This document shows positions 12,171 to 24,100 of a DNA stretch of 64,000 nt, one piece after another. Numbering within the stretch: the stretch's first letter is position 1; each line of letters begins with the position of its first letter. Origin of the DNA: Eretmocerus hayati (lineage: Eukaryota; Arthropoda; Insecta; Hymenoptera; Aphelinidae); the NCBI GenBank assembly GCA_029851415.1, contig CM056743.1, forward strand, positions 21,738,905 through 21,802,904, in the 5' to 3' direction. Both the position numbers and the translations under genes were made by a program. The notes under the pieces are model-generated. The model did not search any database and was not told where the DNA came from. It saw only the letters and a program-made list of their open reading frames with translations.

Positions 12171-14103
12171 ATGTATTCTTTTCGAAAGTTTGTTGAAAGA
12201 TAAATTTCCCATTGAGAAATCATCTAAGCATTTACAGCTTCACTTTGATGGTACTGATGGTTTAACTCATCTTGTAAAAAATGATCTCATTCCGAGAAAT
12301 TTCAAAGTATGTATATTAATAACTCTCACGTTTCTAACTAGATTTATCATTTCTGAGCGAATATTCCGATCATCGTAATATCTCATACAATTTGTGCTAC
12401 TCTTGTGAATCGCAGAAGTTTTCCAAGATACCTGAGGTACTCAAATGAACAATTGAATGGACTGTCAAGAAAAGCTTACTCTAAAAAGTCTGATTCATCT
12501 TCATCATCCTCTTCGTCGGATTCAGACTCTGATAAGACTAATGAAAAGAAGAAGAAACCGATAGATAAAGCACCTGAGGAAGACCTTGGCAAGGCATTCA
12601 ATATTTCAAATACAAATGCAAGATTGAATGCGCTTCTTGAAAAAGTCACACAGGTAGTGTAATATAAATTTCCTCGGGTATTTAAGATTTTGACAAGATT
12701 GAGCTTATAGTTTCTGTTTAATTTTCCAGGCACAAGGAAAGAGACTAAGAAATGAGCCACAAAAACCAGCATTCAATATTGCAATCAAACCCAGAAAAGA
12801 ACGTTTCAAGGAAGACCCTGACACAATAGAACCAAAGAAATCTTTTGGTAGGTTCTACTCCAGATGTTCATAAAGTAGCTTATAGAGGCTTCATTTAATT
12901 GACTTGAATTTTAATTTGCAGAAGAGGAATTGAAAGGAGCAGCTAAAGATGTCGCAAAGTCTTTAGGAGGAGACACAAAAAAAACTGAATCGGAACTCTT
13001 GAGTCAAGTATTGAATATTCGTCGAGAGCCAATGGCCTCAACACCCTCTCAAGCAGAAACATCTACAGGTGTTACTCAAACAGACACTGCTCCAGATCTT
13101 CCTCAAGCAGAAACTCCTGTAGCAACTGGCACTCTCGAGTAAGTTGCTATTCATTCTGGCTCTTACAAACCATATTTGTTTGATATACCACTAAAATGAT
13201 CATACACCATGAATAGAAGCACGATGTAATGTTGTTTATTCCTGTTTGAAATTCTATAGTGACTTATTGGCTAAGATGACAGTTGAAGAAGTTGCTCCAG
13301 TCATAGATATCAGAGAGTTGAAAACAGAACTACCCCGGAAAAGAATGATGAAAGATCTTGATAAACGTCTGGAAAAGCCGTCTGTTGCTTCATCAATATT
13401 GTCTACAAAAGTAGGATATGCTCGAAAGAAACTCCAACAAAGCCAAAAGTAAACTGTTATTCCCTTGTTAGAATATCTATTGCCAAATATTTGACTAATC
13501 AGTTTGAAAACTATCTGTTCAATTTTAGACATTCTGCACCACAATCGCAGGTGCTCAAAAATCATCAAGGAAAATTAGGTATGTTCACCAAAACGATTGG
13601 TGATGGACAAAGCTCAAGACAATTAACAGTCTGGGAAACCTTGTATCAAAAAGAATTGAATTTAGCTATGTTGACCACCCCACAGAACGTGTTTGAAGAA
13701 TTGATTCAATGGACAGAGCAGGGGAAGCTTTGGCATTTTCCAATTAACAATGAGCAAGGTATGTTATTTAATTGGAACATTTTTTTCAGTCTTGATTGAT
13801 TATTTCAATTATGTTGCAGGATTAAAAGGAGAAGAAAATGTTCACTTTTCAGAACATGTTTTTCTGGATAAACATCTGAAAGACTGGTGTCCTAAAAGAG
13901 GCCCAATCAGGCATTTCATGGATTTAGTTTGTATAGGCTTGTCAAAAAATCCGTACATGACTGTGGAAGAAAAAACTGGCCATATCATGTGGTACAGGGA
14001 CTATTTTGAAGACAAGAAAGACTTACTTAATGAGCTTGGACTTCTTGATGACAAGTTACATGCAAAGTCAAAAGGTGACAAAAAAGAACAGATTGAAGCA
14101 TGA
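12171..14103 (+). CDS. MRPS31: Mitochondrial small-subunit ribosomal protein mS31
   Basis: Subunit of the mitochondrial 28S ribosomal particle, specific to mitochondria. Seven coding exons: 12171-12187, 12416-12653, 12730-12847, 12922-13138, 13260-13448, 13529-13758 and 13820-14103, giving 430 residues in one frame. The conserved C-terminal half is clear: FEELIQWTEQGKLWHFPINN, EHVFLDKHLKDW, GPIRHFMDLVCIGLSKNPYM and WYRDYFEDKKDLL. The proposed first exon has only 17 coding nucleotides. Joined to exon 2 it gives an N-terminus (MYSFRKSFPRYLRYS) with many Arg/Lys and no acids, ending in an RKAYS-like processing site, as expected of a mitochondrial presequence. A Ser/Asp-rich linker follows, with SDSSSSSSSSDSDSD near residues 33-47. 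The first exon is the weakest part, because no other in-frame ATG precedes the presequence. Two poly(A) signals follow the stop codon. Confidence 0.93.
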
Positions 14104-14126
14104 GTGATCGGTTGATTAAGTTGTAA

Positions 14127-14154
14127 AATAAAATTTGTAAGAAAAATCAATAAA
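14127..14154 (+). terminator. MRPS31 poly(A) signals
   Basis: Two AATAAA hexamers at 14127-14132 and 14149-14154, 24 and 46 bp after the MRPS31 stop codon. They are the natural cleavage signals for that transcript. Confidence 0.7.
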
Positions 14155-14628
14155 ATGTTGCATAAAATATTCAGAGACGATTGCAGAATCCCACCCGACG
14201 AGCGCTGTGGCGGGTGATATGTTATTTGATACTTTTGAAAATACAACTCTATAATGTTTCATAAACAATATAATAATAACATTCCATGACTCTTGCAAAC
14301 GATATGATAGTTTTCATCTGAAAACCAAAATCACTTTTGAAGGAAAAAAAGTCAGGCCTTATTAAATTACGAGGGGTCAAAATTTTGATTTCGTCAGTGA
14401 GGCAAATCCACGGTCTTCGTGGGCAAATCTTTGATAAATTTCGAACTTCATTTAGTCAGAATGTTTCACGCGATGAAACGAGGCGAGGCCACGTGAAAAC
14501 TCAAGTTGGCTACCCTTCCATTATCACGTAATAATTCTCCACACCACCCGGTAACGCAGTCTGGCAGTATTCGCGTTGATGTTTCGCGAGTGTTAGCGAT
14601 AAATTGTTATAGATTAGTTTCTTAAAAA
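14155..14628. promoter_or_regulatory. MRPS31-TIMM23 intergenic, TIMM23 promoter region
   Basis: Short spacer between two genes on the same strand. It should hold the TIMM23 promoter and 5' leader. No recognisable core element was found. The 65-codon open frame at 14337-14531 has no family resemblance and is not called. Confidence 0.4.
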
Positions 14629-16425
14629 ATGATTGATCCACCAATCCCCAACAGTAGGTCTAAGGACGATGCGACAAGGAGCATAGGTAAGATGAATCTC
14701 TATTTCGTGTAATATGATGTAAAGTCATTTTTGGTGAATCATTTCCTAACCAAAAATATCTGAGATAACCTTACGATGACCACGATCTCTGTGATAGTTT
14801 TATTACAATATCACCGGCTTATTAACGATTATATAACGTTTCCATAAAATTGACATCTCAATTAGAGCGTTATATATTGGTACAAATTACTTGGATCCCA
14901 TGTTATTGATCCAAATTATCATTCTCTCATTTGATAATTAGTGGAGCATTTTCTGCTACAATCCATTTACAGTAGCTGAGTGTTCATGTCTATGGTAACT
15001 TTTATCGTTATTGCACTATATTGCACAGGATTTCTTGGAAATTATCTGCTTGTGTTATTCCGTTAATGTGATTGTTGTTCATGAGAAAGCTTCAGGCCAG
15101 CTTCATGAGAGAATCTGAGCAGTGTATGGATTAGAATACCTAGAAATCTTGACAGATCCAGTAAACTAGACTATCTTGCTCAAAGAGTCACAATCCTTGT
15201 CTTTTCAGTTTCAAATCAACCTGGGTTCACATCACTGAGTCCATACTTGAATTACGACCCAGTATATCTTCCGCCTAGCCAGCCAGAATTCATATTCCCT
15301 GAAGGAGCTGTCAAACAGAGAGGTCGTTTTGAATTAGCATTCAGTCAAATTGGAGCAGCTTGTGTCTTAGGAGCTGGTCTTGGTGGTGCCAATGGTTTCT
15401 ACAGAGGCCTCAAAACAACAACACTTGCTGGCCAGACTGGCAAACTCAGAAGAACACAGTAATATCCTTAACATTAACATTTATTGTTAACTCATCACTC
15501 TTATCCCTGATTTCTCACTCAATAAGTCAATCTACCGGAGAATTTTGTTATTTCCTTGATTGTATTTCCATCAAATAACCACAAGACAGGTATCTATTAG
15601 TAGTCTAAAATTTATGAACCCATTCCTTTACAGGATGATAAATCATGTTATGAAACATGGTTCATCTCTCGCAAATACATTCGGTGTCGTTACACTCATG
15701 TACAGTGGATTTGGTGTAATGCTTTCCTGGGCGAGAGGGAGTGATGATTCACTCAACACATTAGCAGCTGCAAGTGCCACAGGAATGTTATTCAAGTCAA
15801 CAGGTGATTATGATTCTTGATCGTTTATTTCTGTAAAGGATATCAAAAGCCCCATTATATCAAATCATTCAGTTTTACCTCTTGTAAACCAGGTTTAGAA
15901 GGCTCTCAGGCATACGGTTCCGTTGCAAAGTTTTCAGATTTCCTATGAAATACTCACCAGCTGTCAGTATTTCAGTAGTCAGTGACAGCGCGGTTTCACA
16001 TTACGCGTCCTTAAAATAACGGGGTATCTGTAGTTTCAAATGATAGCCTTTCTCTTCAAAAGATCGATGGTTTTCTACATAGATTCTGACTAAATAGGCG
16101 CCCTTTCGACGGACGGCGTCGCCGAGCGCCGTCACGGAACCGCTTTTACGCTTAATGCATCGTCTTTTTCCCCTCATAGTATTACGTAGTGCAGAGAATA
16201 TGTGGATGAATTTATTGCCCAATATTGAAGACCAATATTGTACTCCATAGTCTAGTTCAAGGTTAATTTCAACAATTACTGATTTAGATATTTTTTTTTT
16301 CAGCTGGTCTGAAAAGATGTGCGATAGGCGGAAGCATCGGATTTGGATTGGCAGCTGCATACTGCCTATGGAATAGTAGGGATGCCCTTTCTGAAATTAG
16401 GCCTCATCGCATGAATCCAGCATAA
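14629..16425 (+). CDS. TIMM23: Mitochondrial import inner membrane translocase subunit Tim23
   Basis: Channel-forming subunit of the TIM23 presequence translocase of the mitochondrial inner membrane. Four coding exons: 14629-14686, 15209-15458, 15634-15803 and 16304-16425. All have GT-AG borders and consistent phases, giving 199 residues (human Tim23 209). A hydrophilic N-terminus with SPYLNYDPVYLPPSQPEF is followed by the Tim17/22/23 domain: first glycine-rich helix at QIGAACVLGAGLGGANGF (about residues 70-90), then LANTFGVVTLMYSGFGV, TLAAASATGMLF and GGSIGFGLAAAYCLW. Gly-xxx-Gly spacing in the helices is typical of the family. Exon 4 is preceded by a long pyrimidine tract. The last intron (15804-16303) carries a GC-rich insertion-like stretch at about 15980-16160. 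The start has the only in-frame ATG of exon 1. Confidence 0.95.
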
Positions 16426-18705
16426 TTTGAGACTTGGTGTGTAATGCACCAGTCTTATCCTTAACCCCGCTTTTTGCGAATGTTCTTACTCTCATCAGTT
16501 GATAATTCCACACAATTTTTCAATAATGTTCTTAGCTATTTTTGTTGATAGTTTTGTAGATAATTTTTTCGTGTTTTTTCCAATATCCATATGTTTGAAT
16601 GGAAATATTAGTTGATTCCTCAATAAGAAAATTGCCATTAAATTGAATAGCTCAACAAAGGATCGGATTGATCTCAAGTTCTAATAATCTACATGACAAT
16701 GATCCTTTTCCGAATTCGTTTATCCATTCATTTGTTGTATTGATTAATTTATCAAGTACTAATTATCTGATAATCAGATTAGAGACTTATTGTTTGGTCC
16801 CATCCAGTTATCATGCCTCCTTCGATCGATTTGTCGCTTTCAATCGAGAGAACAGTATCCTGAAAATTGGTCATACAAGATTATGTCTCCTATGGTATGG
16901 TTCTTTAAAATAGGAAACGGAATCTCAAAGTGTTATCTTTGAAGGTTGGAGGGCGAGCTGAATGTTATTAGAAAATTGATATTAGTCAATGTTTGCCAGA
17001 TACTGAAATATTGAATGCACTCCTCTCACTTGACTCCTCTCTTGTACTGAAGTGTATGTTTGCAAGGAGGAAAGTTTTATTACTGTGGCCAAATCGTTTA
17101 GTCATATTGAAAGAGATATTGTGCTGGAATACTTTTCCAGGGTCTCATTTCCATCATTTGTTTCATAACAACTCATTTCTCTCACATTATTAAGAATTTT
17201 TCATGAAATCCTAGTCTTTTATAGTCTTTGATGAATTAATGATGTTTTCGACCGGGAAACAGTCAGTGTTTAGAGTTCATTTGAAAGCTCTTTGCATTCT
17301 TCTGAAACTATTGAGTGGAATTCTGACCGAACTTTGATTAGAGTAGGAACTGACGCAAGCTTTCTCAGTAGGAGCCAATTCACAAAGTAGATGTAGTGAG
17401 ATGATTCATATGAATCAACTTACATCAATGCGACCAATTTACTGAATCATGCGACGTGTTGTGACTCTATCACAGAACTAGGGAAAGTTGTGTTAACTTA
17501 TGGTTGAAGTAAATTTGAACATTAAATACATTTTTTGTATGCAACAAATATTTCCGAAATAGCTGTGAATCATTTCAAAAGTTGGTATTTCAGTTGACTA
17601 GAATCATTCTGACCCAAAATTTCAGAATAAAGGCACCCTGCAAGTTGATTACTTAATATTATATCAAATGCACCCAAAAATATCAAGTGAAATTGTCACT
17701 TTTGGCATTGATGATACATTAATGTCAGAAGCTTGAAGTTCTCCTGATTTGACGTTTGTGAATCTTTTCAGAATGCATTTTAAATGTTTTCTTACCAGTT
17801 GAATTTTAATGTATTAGTTTAATCACTGTTGTAATAAAATTTTTAATTCAGAGAAATTGGCTCCTATTATTTATCAATCCTCCTCCCATAACTCAAAAAT
17901 TAGCTCACATTTTTTCACCTATAAGTGTATAATACAAGAGTTTGTTCAAAAAGAGCATACTGAGATGACTTGATCATCAGCAGATTTTTACTCCACATGT
18001 TTTTAAAGCAAGTATCGATCTTTTTGAGCAAATTTACTATGGCCACTTAGCAATTCTTGCTCTCTACTCAATTTTACGCCTGAAATTTTGTTTCCTTTTT
18101 GACTTTCAGATCTAGCAAATGAATCGACGTCGATGAATTCTAATTACTAGTGGCGGTGATGCTACTTCCACCTCCTTCCTGTAAATAAACGAAATAGCCG
18201 ATCGCAACTCGAACGAGATGATCTACGAATGTAAAAAATCATGTTTCGTCGACGATGACTATACGTTGGGGCTGTCGATGAAGCTGACGAGTGAGAATTG
18301 TAAATAGGTCATAAAAGGGTATGATGACGGAAACTTACCAGAAAATTCCATTGAACAATTATGTAGTGTATCATTGTGGCTGCTCTCAAATTGACACGGC
18401 GATGTAATTAAGTAGAAGAAAATTTGTCGGTGGAGTGTTTAAACATCAACTATACGAACTCTTAAGTGATACATTATGAATGTAATGATGCGTACTGAAA
18501 CAAAATGTACAAATAAACGAAGAATCATAAATTTAATGGGGTTGTTCAACTCTATATACTACAGTAGCAGGTCGTCCACCGAGTCTAAAAAACCTGTGGG
18601 GAACAAGGGATCCTCATAAACAATTACTCTAATGTGTCTTTTCATATTATTCTCTGTTTCTATATAACGTCTCATTCTATCACCAAAAACAACGTTCGCT
18701 GTGAG
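16426..18705. other. Intergenic, TIMM23 3' end and unassigned DNA
   Basis: No further gene is recognisable. Candidate distal poly(A) signals for TIMM23 are AATAAA at 17624-17629 and 17833-17838, which would imply a 3' untranslated region over 1.2 kb; a nearer non-canonical site may be used instead. The remainder to 18705 has only short open frames without family resemblance. Confidence 0.4.
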
Positions 18706-18725
18706 GGGACCCACCGGTGGGTCCC
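18706..18725. repeat. Perfect 20-bp palindrome
   Basis: GGGACCCACCGGTGGGTCCC is a perfect self-complementary palindrome in AT-rich surroundings. It could be a binding site for a dimeric factor or the tip of a degraded inverted repeat. No function is assigned. Confidence 0.6.
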
Positions 18726-18924
18726 GTGGTCTCGTGATTTTTTATTTTTCAATCTTCATCAACCTATAATGACTCGAAAAATATTTCCAATCAGAATCCT
18801 TTAAGGTGATTTACTTTGTCAAGGGCATTAATAAAAAGCATAAAAAAGTTTGCTCGACATAATATTTGCAAGAATACGAGGATCCACTTCATGACCGGAA
18901 AAATCACGAAAAATCAACCTTGCA

Positions 18925-19150
18925 GCGAACCTATTAAAATTCAGAGAGATAAAAATTTGAAATTGAGAATTAGCGAAAGACAAATATTTGATACTAAAAA
19001 CAAAGATTTTGGGCATTTTTTGGAATTTTGGCTCTACGAATTGGTTTACCATTCCAAATTTCCACCCCTCCATATCTCTCATCTATAAATATTTGCCGTT
19101 CCATTACTCTGCATTTGAAATCCTGGTCTCTCCTGATTTTTGCCTTTCCG
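18925..19150. repeat. Small degraded foldback repeat
   Basis: The stretch around 18930-18990 (containing GCGAAAGACAAATATTTGA) is recognisable in reverse complement at about 19085-19150 (TAAATATTTGCCGTTCCATT and onward). The arms have diverged by eye. It directly abuts the larger foldback that begins near 19151. Confidence 0.55.
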
Positions 19151-19734
19151 AAAAGGACTCCGTCATAAAAGATAGGATTTTGGGGCTCAGCGGATTTTGC
19201 TGAATTGACAACCAAACGATAAGAGCTCGACGAGCTTAGCAAAGGTCTTCATCATTATCGTTAAGCCGGAAAAATTCTCGTTCGTGAGTAATTCGATCGC
19301 AAAGTACCAAGCAAAAACAGGGTTGTGGCATCACAATCGAACAATAACATTTCGGATTCGTTTGGCACATCGAGTTTTTCCCGGCCTTGTTGATTTGATG
19401 GGGCAATTAAGAGTCTTTCTTTTGCGCGCGGTCCCAAACTCTAGCGGAAGTATTACTTACAGTGTAAAGCAAAACGCGCGAAAGAATCTGCGAACTCGGC
19501 CAGCCTGTGGAATATACTTTTTTAACTACTTCCTCCCGCGTTTCATGCTTCAAAAATCATCGATAGAGTTTCAAACACGTCCTCGCATGGCAAAAATGAA
19601 AAAAAACCAATCGATCTTTCGTGATAAAGTTGGGCTTCGTCCGATTGTTTTAAACTTGAGCTGAGGGTGCCACGACGCAAAATTAAGTCACTACCGATCG
19701 AAAACTAGAACAAATATCCCTGAGAAAATTGATG

Positions 19735-20518
19735 TACCGTCAAATTGGGTAAATTTGGTACGATTTCGTTACTTTTTATTTTCTTTGGCTCGGCATCTCA
19801 ATAACATTCATTGACAAAACCCACTTCTATTAGCAGTCAATCTAAAGCTTACAGTTTCTGCTTTCGATTGACGGACTACAAAGTTCAATTTGATGGATCT
19901 AAGCCGTAGCTATTAGCACTTGAAGAAGTGTACCAAAGTTAGACCCCGAAGGGGCAACTTTGGTACACTTACAAAATATTCCAACCCTACCCATCACCAT
20001 GTGAGTGAACTAATTTTAATCGTTCAGAAGTCTTATTTTAAGCTGTTTGGAACATTCTAAAACCTCGTAGACAATCACGCAACTCAAGATGAGTTGAAAA
20101 GAAGCTGTCAAACTTTGCTACTATTTTTCATGTTTTTCTTCTGGTTTTTCATTCATTAAAATTCCAAATGCTGTAAATACTCGAATGTAACGATGGTTTC
20201 TTTAAAAAAAAAAATGGAAATGTAGCATTAATACACCTGTCAGTTTCGTTCCGGAACACTTCTTGCCAGGTACACTAACTGGACCACTCGCGTATCGCTG
20301 CTAAATAAGCCATTTTGAAAAAAGCTTCAATAAACGACTACAACCATCCACACGGGATCTACGGTGGCTCATCACATTGTTTATGTGTTTTCCAAAGAAT
20401 GAGAATAGGTTTCAGAGCAAAGGAATCATTTACCTTGCCAAACGCTTCTTTGAAAGTCATTTTTCAGGGGTGTACCAAAGTTGCACCCACTGTACCAAAG
20501 TTACCCAATTTGACGGTA
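19735..20518. mobile_element. Nested MITE with TACCGTCAA termini
   Basis: The left end reads TACCGTCAAATTGGGTAA followed by (A)TTTGGTAC. The right end is its reverse complement, closing TTGACGGTA at 20518, with about 26 bp of terminal inverted repeat. TA at both edges fits a TA target duplication. The short word GTACCAAAGTT recurs inside in both orientations. There is no coding capacity. Related ends appear at 61624-61649 and 61932-61959. Confidence 0.75.
19926..19970. repeat. Hairpin with GTACCAAAGTT arms
   Basis: AAGTGTACCAAAGTT, then CCCC, loop GAA, GGGG and AACTTTGGTACACTT, form a stem of about 19 bp interrupted by a short bulge. It reuses the terminal word of the surrounding nested element, so it may be an internal copy of its end. 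Confidence 0.65.
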
Positions 20519-21128
20519 CATGTGCTCAAATGTCAAAAAAAGCTTCCTATGAATTAAAAAAAAGTCATATAAGAAACTGCTTACAAACTGCGCGCTAATA
20601 TGGATGGTATAAGAGACTAATTCGACTTTTTGCACTGAAGCCTCGGACGATTTGCCTTCGTGTTTTGGCGTTACAAGGATACGTTTGAAACTCCGAAATA
20701 TCGACGATTTTTCAAGCATGAAACGCGTTATCCACACTTGCGTTTGTGGAAAACTCTATTCCGCAGGCCGGCCCTGGGTTTGCAAGATTTTTTCGCGAGT
20801 TTTGCTCTTCTGTGTGTTCCGCGACAGTTAAAGTGGCGAATAATTCTCTTGAGATTGTCGTCGGACCGCGCGTAAAAGAAAGACTCTTGCCCCATCAGGA
20901 TCAACCTCGATGTGCCGAACGAATTCGAAATTTTATTGTTCGATTGATACCATAACCCTGTTTTTGCTTGGTACTTTGCGATCGAATTACTCACGAACGA
21001 GAATTTTTCCGGCTAAATAATGATGAAGACCTTTGCTAAGCTCGTCGAGCTCTATGTATATCGTTTGGTTGTCAATTCAGCAAAATCCGCTGAGCCCCAA
21101 AATCCTATCTTTTATGACGGAGTCTTTT

Positions 21129-24100
21129 AGCTTTTAGAATCCTTGGCTTAGGGAAAAATTGTATAAGGAATGATTACTGAATCACATTCGAAAACATTGT
21201 GCTTCTGTTGATCGTACTTACCTCGAAATAACAATTCAGAATATCCATGGACTAATTTGACTAGAGATTGTATTCACTTCAAAATTAGAGGAGCTTGAGT
21301 ATTTCGTCCTCCAATGACAATTCATTCTAAATTTATACATTTTATTTAGTGAGCATAACAATACAAATTGATTAGTCAAAAATAATAAGAACAAGATTAT
21401 ACATACCATAACAGCTCCTAATTGTCCTCCGTCGACTTAAGATGCCCAAATATGCAGACTTGCCCGAGAACCGATAATTGTGAATTACTCTTGAATGATA
21501 TCACGCATGGTAAAAGAATCAGAAAAATTCTGAAAAATCTCCGGCAACATCAAAAATATATCCCATGAACAAAGCCTTTACATGCTTCTGTTTTGGAAAA
21601 TAAAGTGGAAAAACGAGAAATTTTGGATTTTGTAATTTTTACGTGTCATTTTGCAACTAATAGTTATTGACTTACTTCGTATCAGAAAATTTTTCTGAGT
21701 CCGGAAAGTGCGGTCTAAAGTGAGCGAGCTAAGTTTTTTTCAAAAAATTAAAAATGAATGAGAAATGATGAAGACTAAAAATTACATGGCGATTTCGTGG
21801 TGTTTCCGATCTCAAGATATACCTATATTGCACTAGCCACGTGAAAATGTAGTTAAATAGAAATCACTTTGAAAAATTGACTGACTTGCCATCAAATTCT
21901 TCAACAAGATGATTGAAGAATCATCCGCAAATTTGATCACTACAAATCTGTGAGATATATAGTAAGAACTTTTGTATTTGATTTTAAGGATTTTGATGCA
22001 TTCTACCATAGTGATTCCCTCGTTATTGCGAACTAGTACGAACAAAATTTTGGTCGCATCAGAATTGTTATACACAAGTTCTTATGAACCTGCTCTTTTT
22101 GTGATATAAATTATTGTCTCTTCAATACGAACAAATTTTCGATCCCTTGGAATACTTCTTAAATCGATCCTCATCATGAGTACCAATCAGTTTTAACGAT
22201 TTTTGGTTTCTCTTAATATGAATTAAAATACCTAGTAAACTCAATTGATCTCATCAATAATAATGAAAGGCGCATGAAAGCTTGCGACCTTTTAAAATAT
22301 AATGTTTCAAGATATTAATATCGACGACGAGCTTTAATAATATGATGGAATAATTCGAATAGAGTGAGATAAGTCACTTCGATTTCTAAAAATGAAATTC
22401 GACGTTTTATTTACTAATAATGATCCTAATTTCAGCTTCAAATACTGATTTGTAGCCAGTTCTTTCACTCATTAATAGGAGAATAAATATTTGGTTTAAT
22501 GTACAATGAGTGAGTATATTCACTCCTCATATGAAATAAATCCATATTATAACTAAACCAAGATTTAGAAAAAATAGAGGAAGAGTACCATACTTGTTTT
22601 ATTGAAATGAGTGAGAATATGCATACATATATAGGCAATTTTAGCTCTTCTTACAAAAAATCTTGAAAAAATCCTTGATAAATATACGATGGATAGCTCA
22701 GTTATCAGTCATCATTCAAAATTTGTTCAAAAAATGAAATAAAAATTATACATCGAATAATTATTTAAGAAGGGCAGACGTCACATTCTATGAGAATAGC
22801 TATAAATAGAGAATATAGATGGGAGTATATATACTTTCCCTTCATCCCACAGTGAATGTAGGTCATATGTAACAAAAGATAAGGTGACAGATAGGAGTAG
22901 GGAAGCAAAAATATATAATGTACGAATGAAGAATATAAAACGTGTAGATATCCAGATAAGATGGGGATAAGATAAGAACATGTGAAAGCATCCGTTGTAG
23001 ATATCAATAATGGATAACATAAGGTATTATATCTCATTCTACTCAGAAAGATGTGTTCATACCTGTGGAAAAGTGAAAAAAAAAAAAAAAAGAATAATCA
23101 GTCATATCGTTCCACTACTTGACTCATCATACCGTCTTCCCATCATCAATTTTACCTTCACTTTTCCATCTCTATATACTTATCTAATTTTACATAAGCT
23201 ACCTACATCACACACCTATAGAAAAAAAGACCCACACCACACGTCAGAAAATGTGTATCGCGCATCCGCACCAAAAGCTTATATTCTGATAGCGCATGGG
23301 CAAAGACGTACGCGCAAGTTACCAAAAAATCGTCAGTCGTTATCGCGCTTCGACACGGTGACCTACTACTTCTAATACTCCATTTTATCATTATATCATA
23401 TAGTACCTCGTTCATTAAAAAAAAGCATAGTATATATGTAGTTCCATAAGTGTATAGCTCACTGTGCGCGTGATTGGTTCACTAAAAAAAGTGCGTTGGA
23501 AAATTTTCCAAGGTGTTATGATATGTTTAGGCATCAATTATTGCAACAGGCCTCCGGTCTCATAATACTTGAATATTTGGATACCGGAAGCATCAAGGTT
23601 CGAAGCTTCAAATAAACTGTCTTGAAATATTTGGTAAGTGTATATTTTAACTTTGATTTTTTGAAAAAAACTGAAATATTTTTGGATAAAATATTCAATT
23701 TTTTTATGTCCATGTTATGAAGTTCTTACTGGTATGTAGCTTTTTCTTTTTTTCTTTTTTTTTTTTATTCGGATAATAGTTGCGAGAGCTTTGATACACA
23801 CTAAAATGTATTGAGTTGTTGAATTTTTTTTTTTGGATTCTGATCGTCTTCGGAAGGCTATGAAACGAATGAATTTGCAATGCAATCAATCTGCGATTGG
23901 ATATCTTGGAAATTTTGTCTCTCTGTTGACGTGTGTAAAGTCGCAAAAGTTCAAACAAAAACAAAAGAGATAAGCCATTCCGTCAGTGTGATTTAATGAG
24001 AGTTTCATCCATAAATAAAGAATTCCAAACTGATTTATTCTTTTGTCAAGAAAAAATTTTCCATCTCATCATAAAAAAATTGAGCCATCCCTGAATTATC

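Larger units (their letters stand above)
19151..21128. mobile_element. Long-arm foldback element, about 2 kb
   Basis: The sequence from GGACTCCGTCATAAAAGATA at 19155 through about 19600 returns in reverse complement from about 20650 to 21128, where it ends TCTTTTATGACGGAGTCTTT. Arms of roughly 450 bp include the shared runs AGCTCGACGAGCTTAGCAAA and GATCGCAAAGTACCAAGCAA (on opposite strands). The interior has no transposase-like reading frame. Another short element sits in the interior (19735-20518). This is a non-autonomous, foldback-type DNA transposon by structure; superfamily unknown. Confidence 0.8.

Noticed and set aside
12190..12378. Open frame in MRPS31 intron 1 with protein-like composition
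   Set aside because: No ATG opens it, and its only good donor (12307/12308) is out of phase with exon 2. It is treated as intronic.
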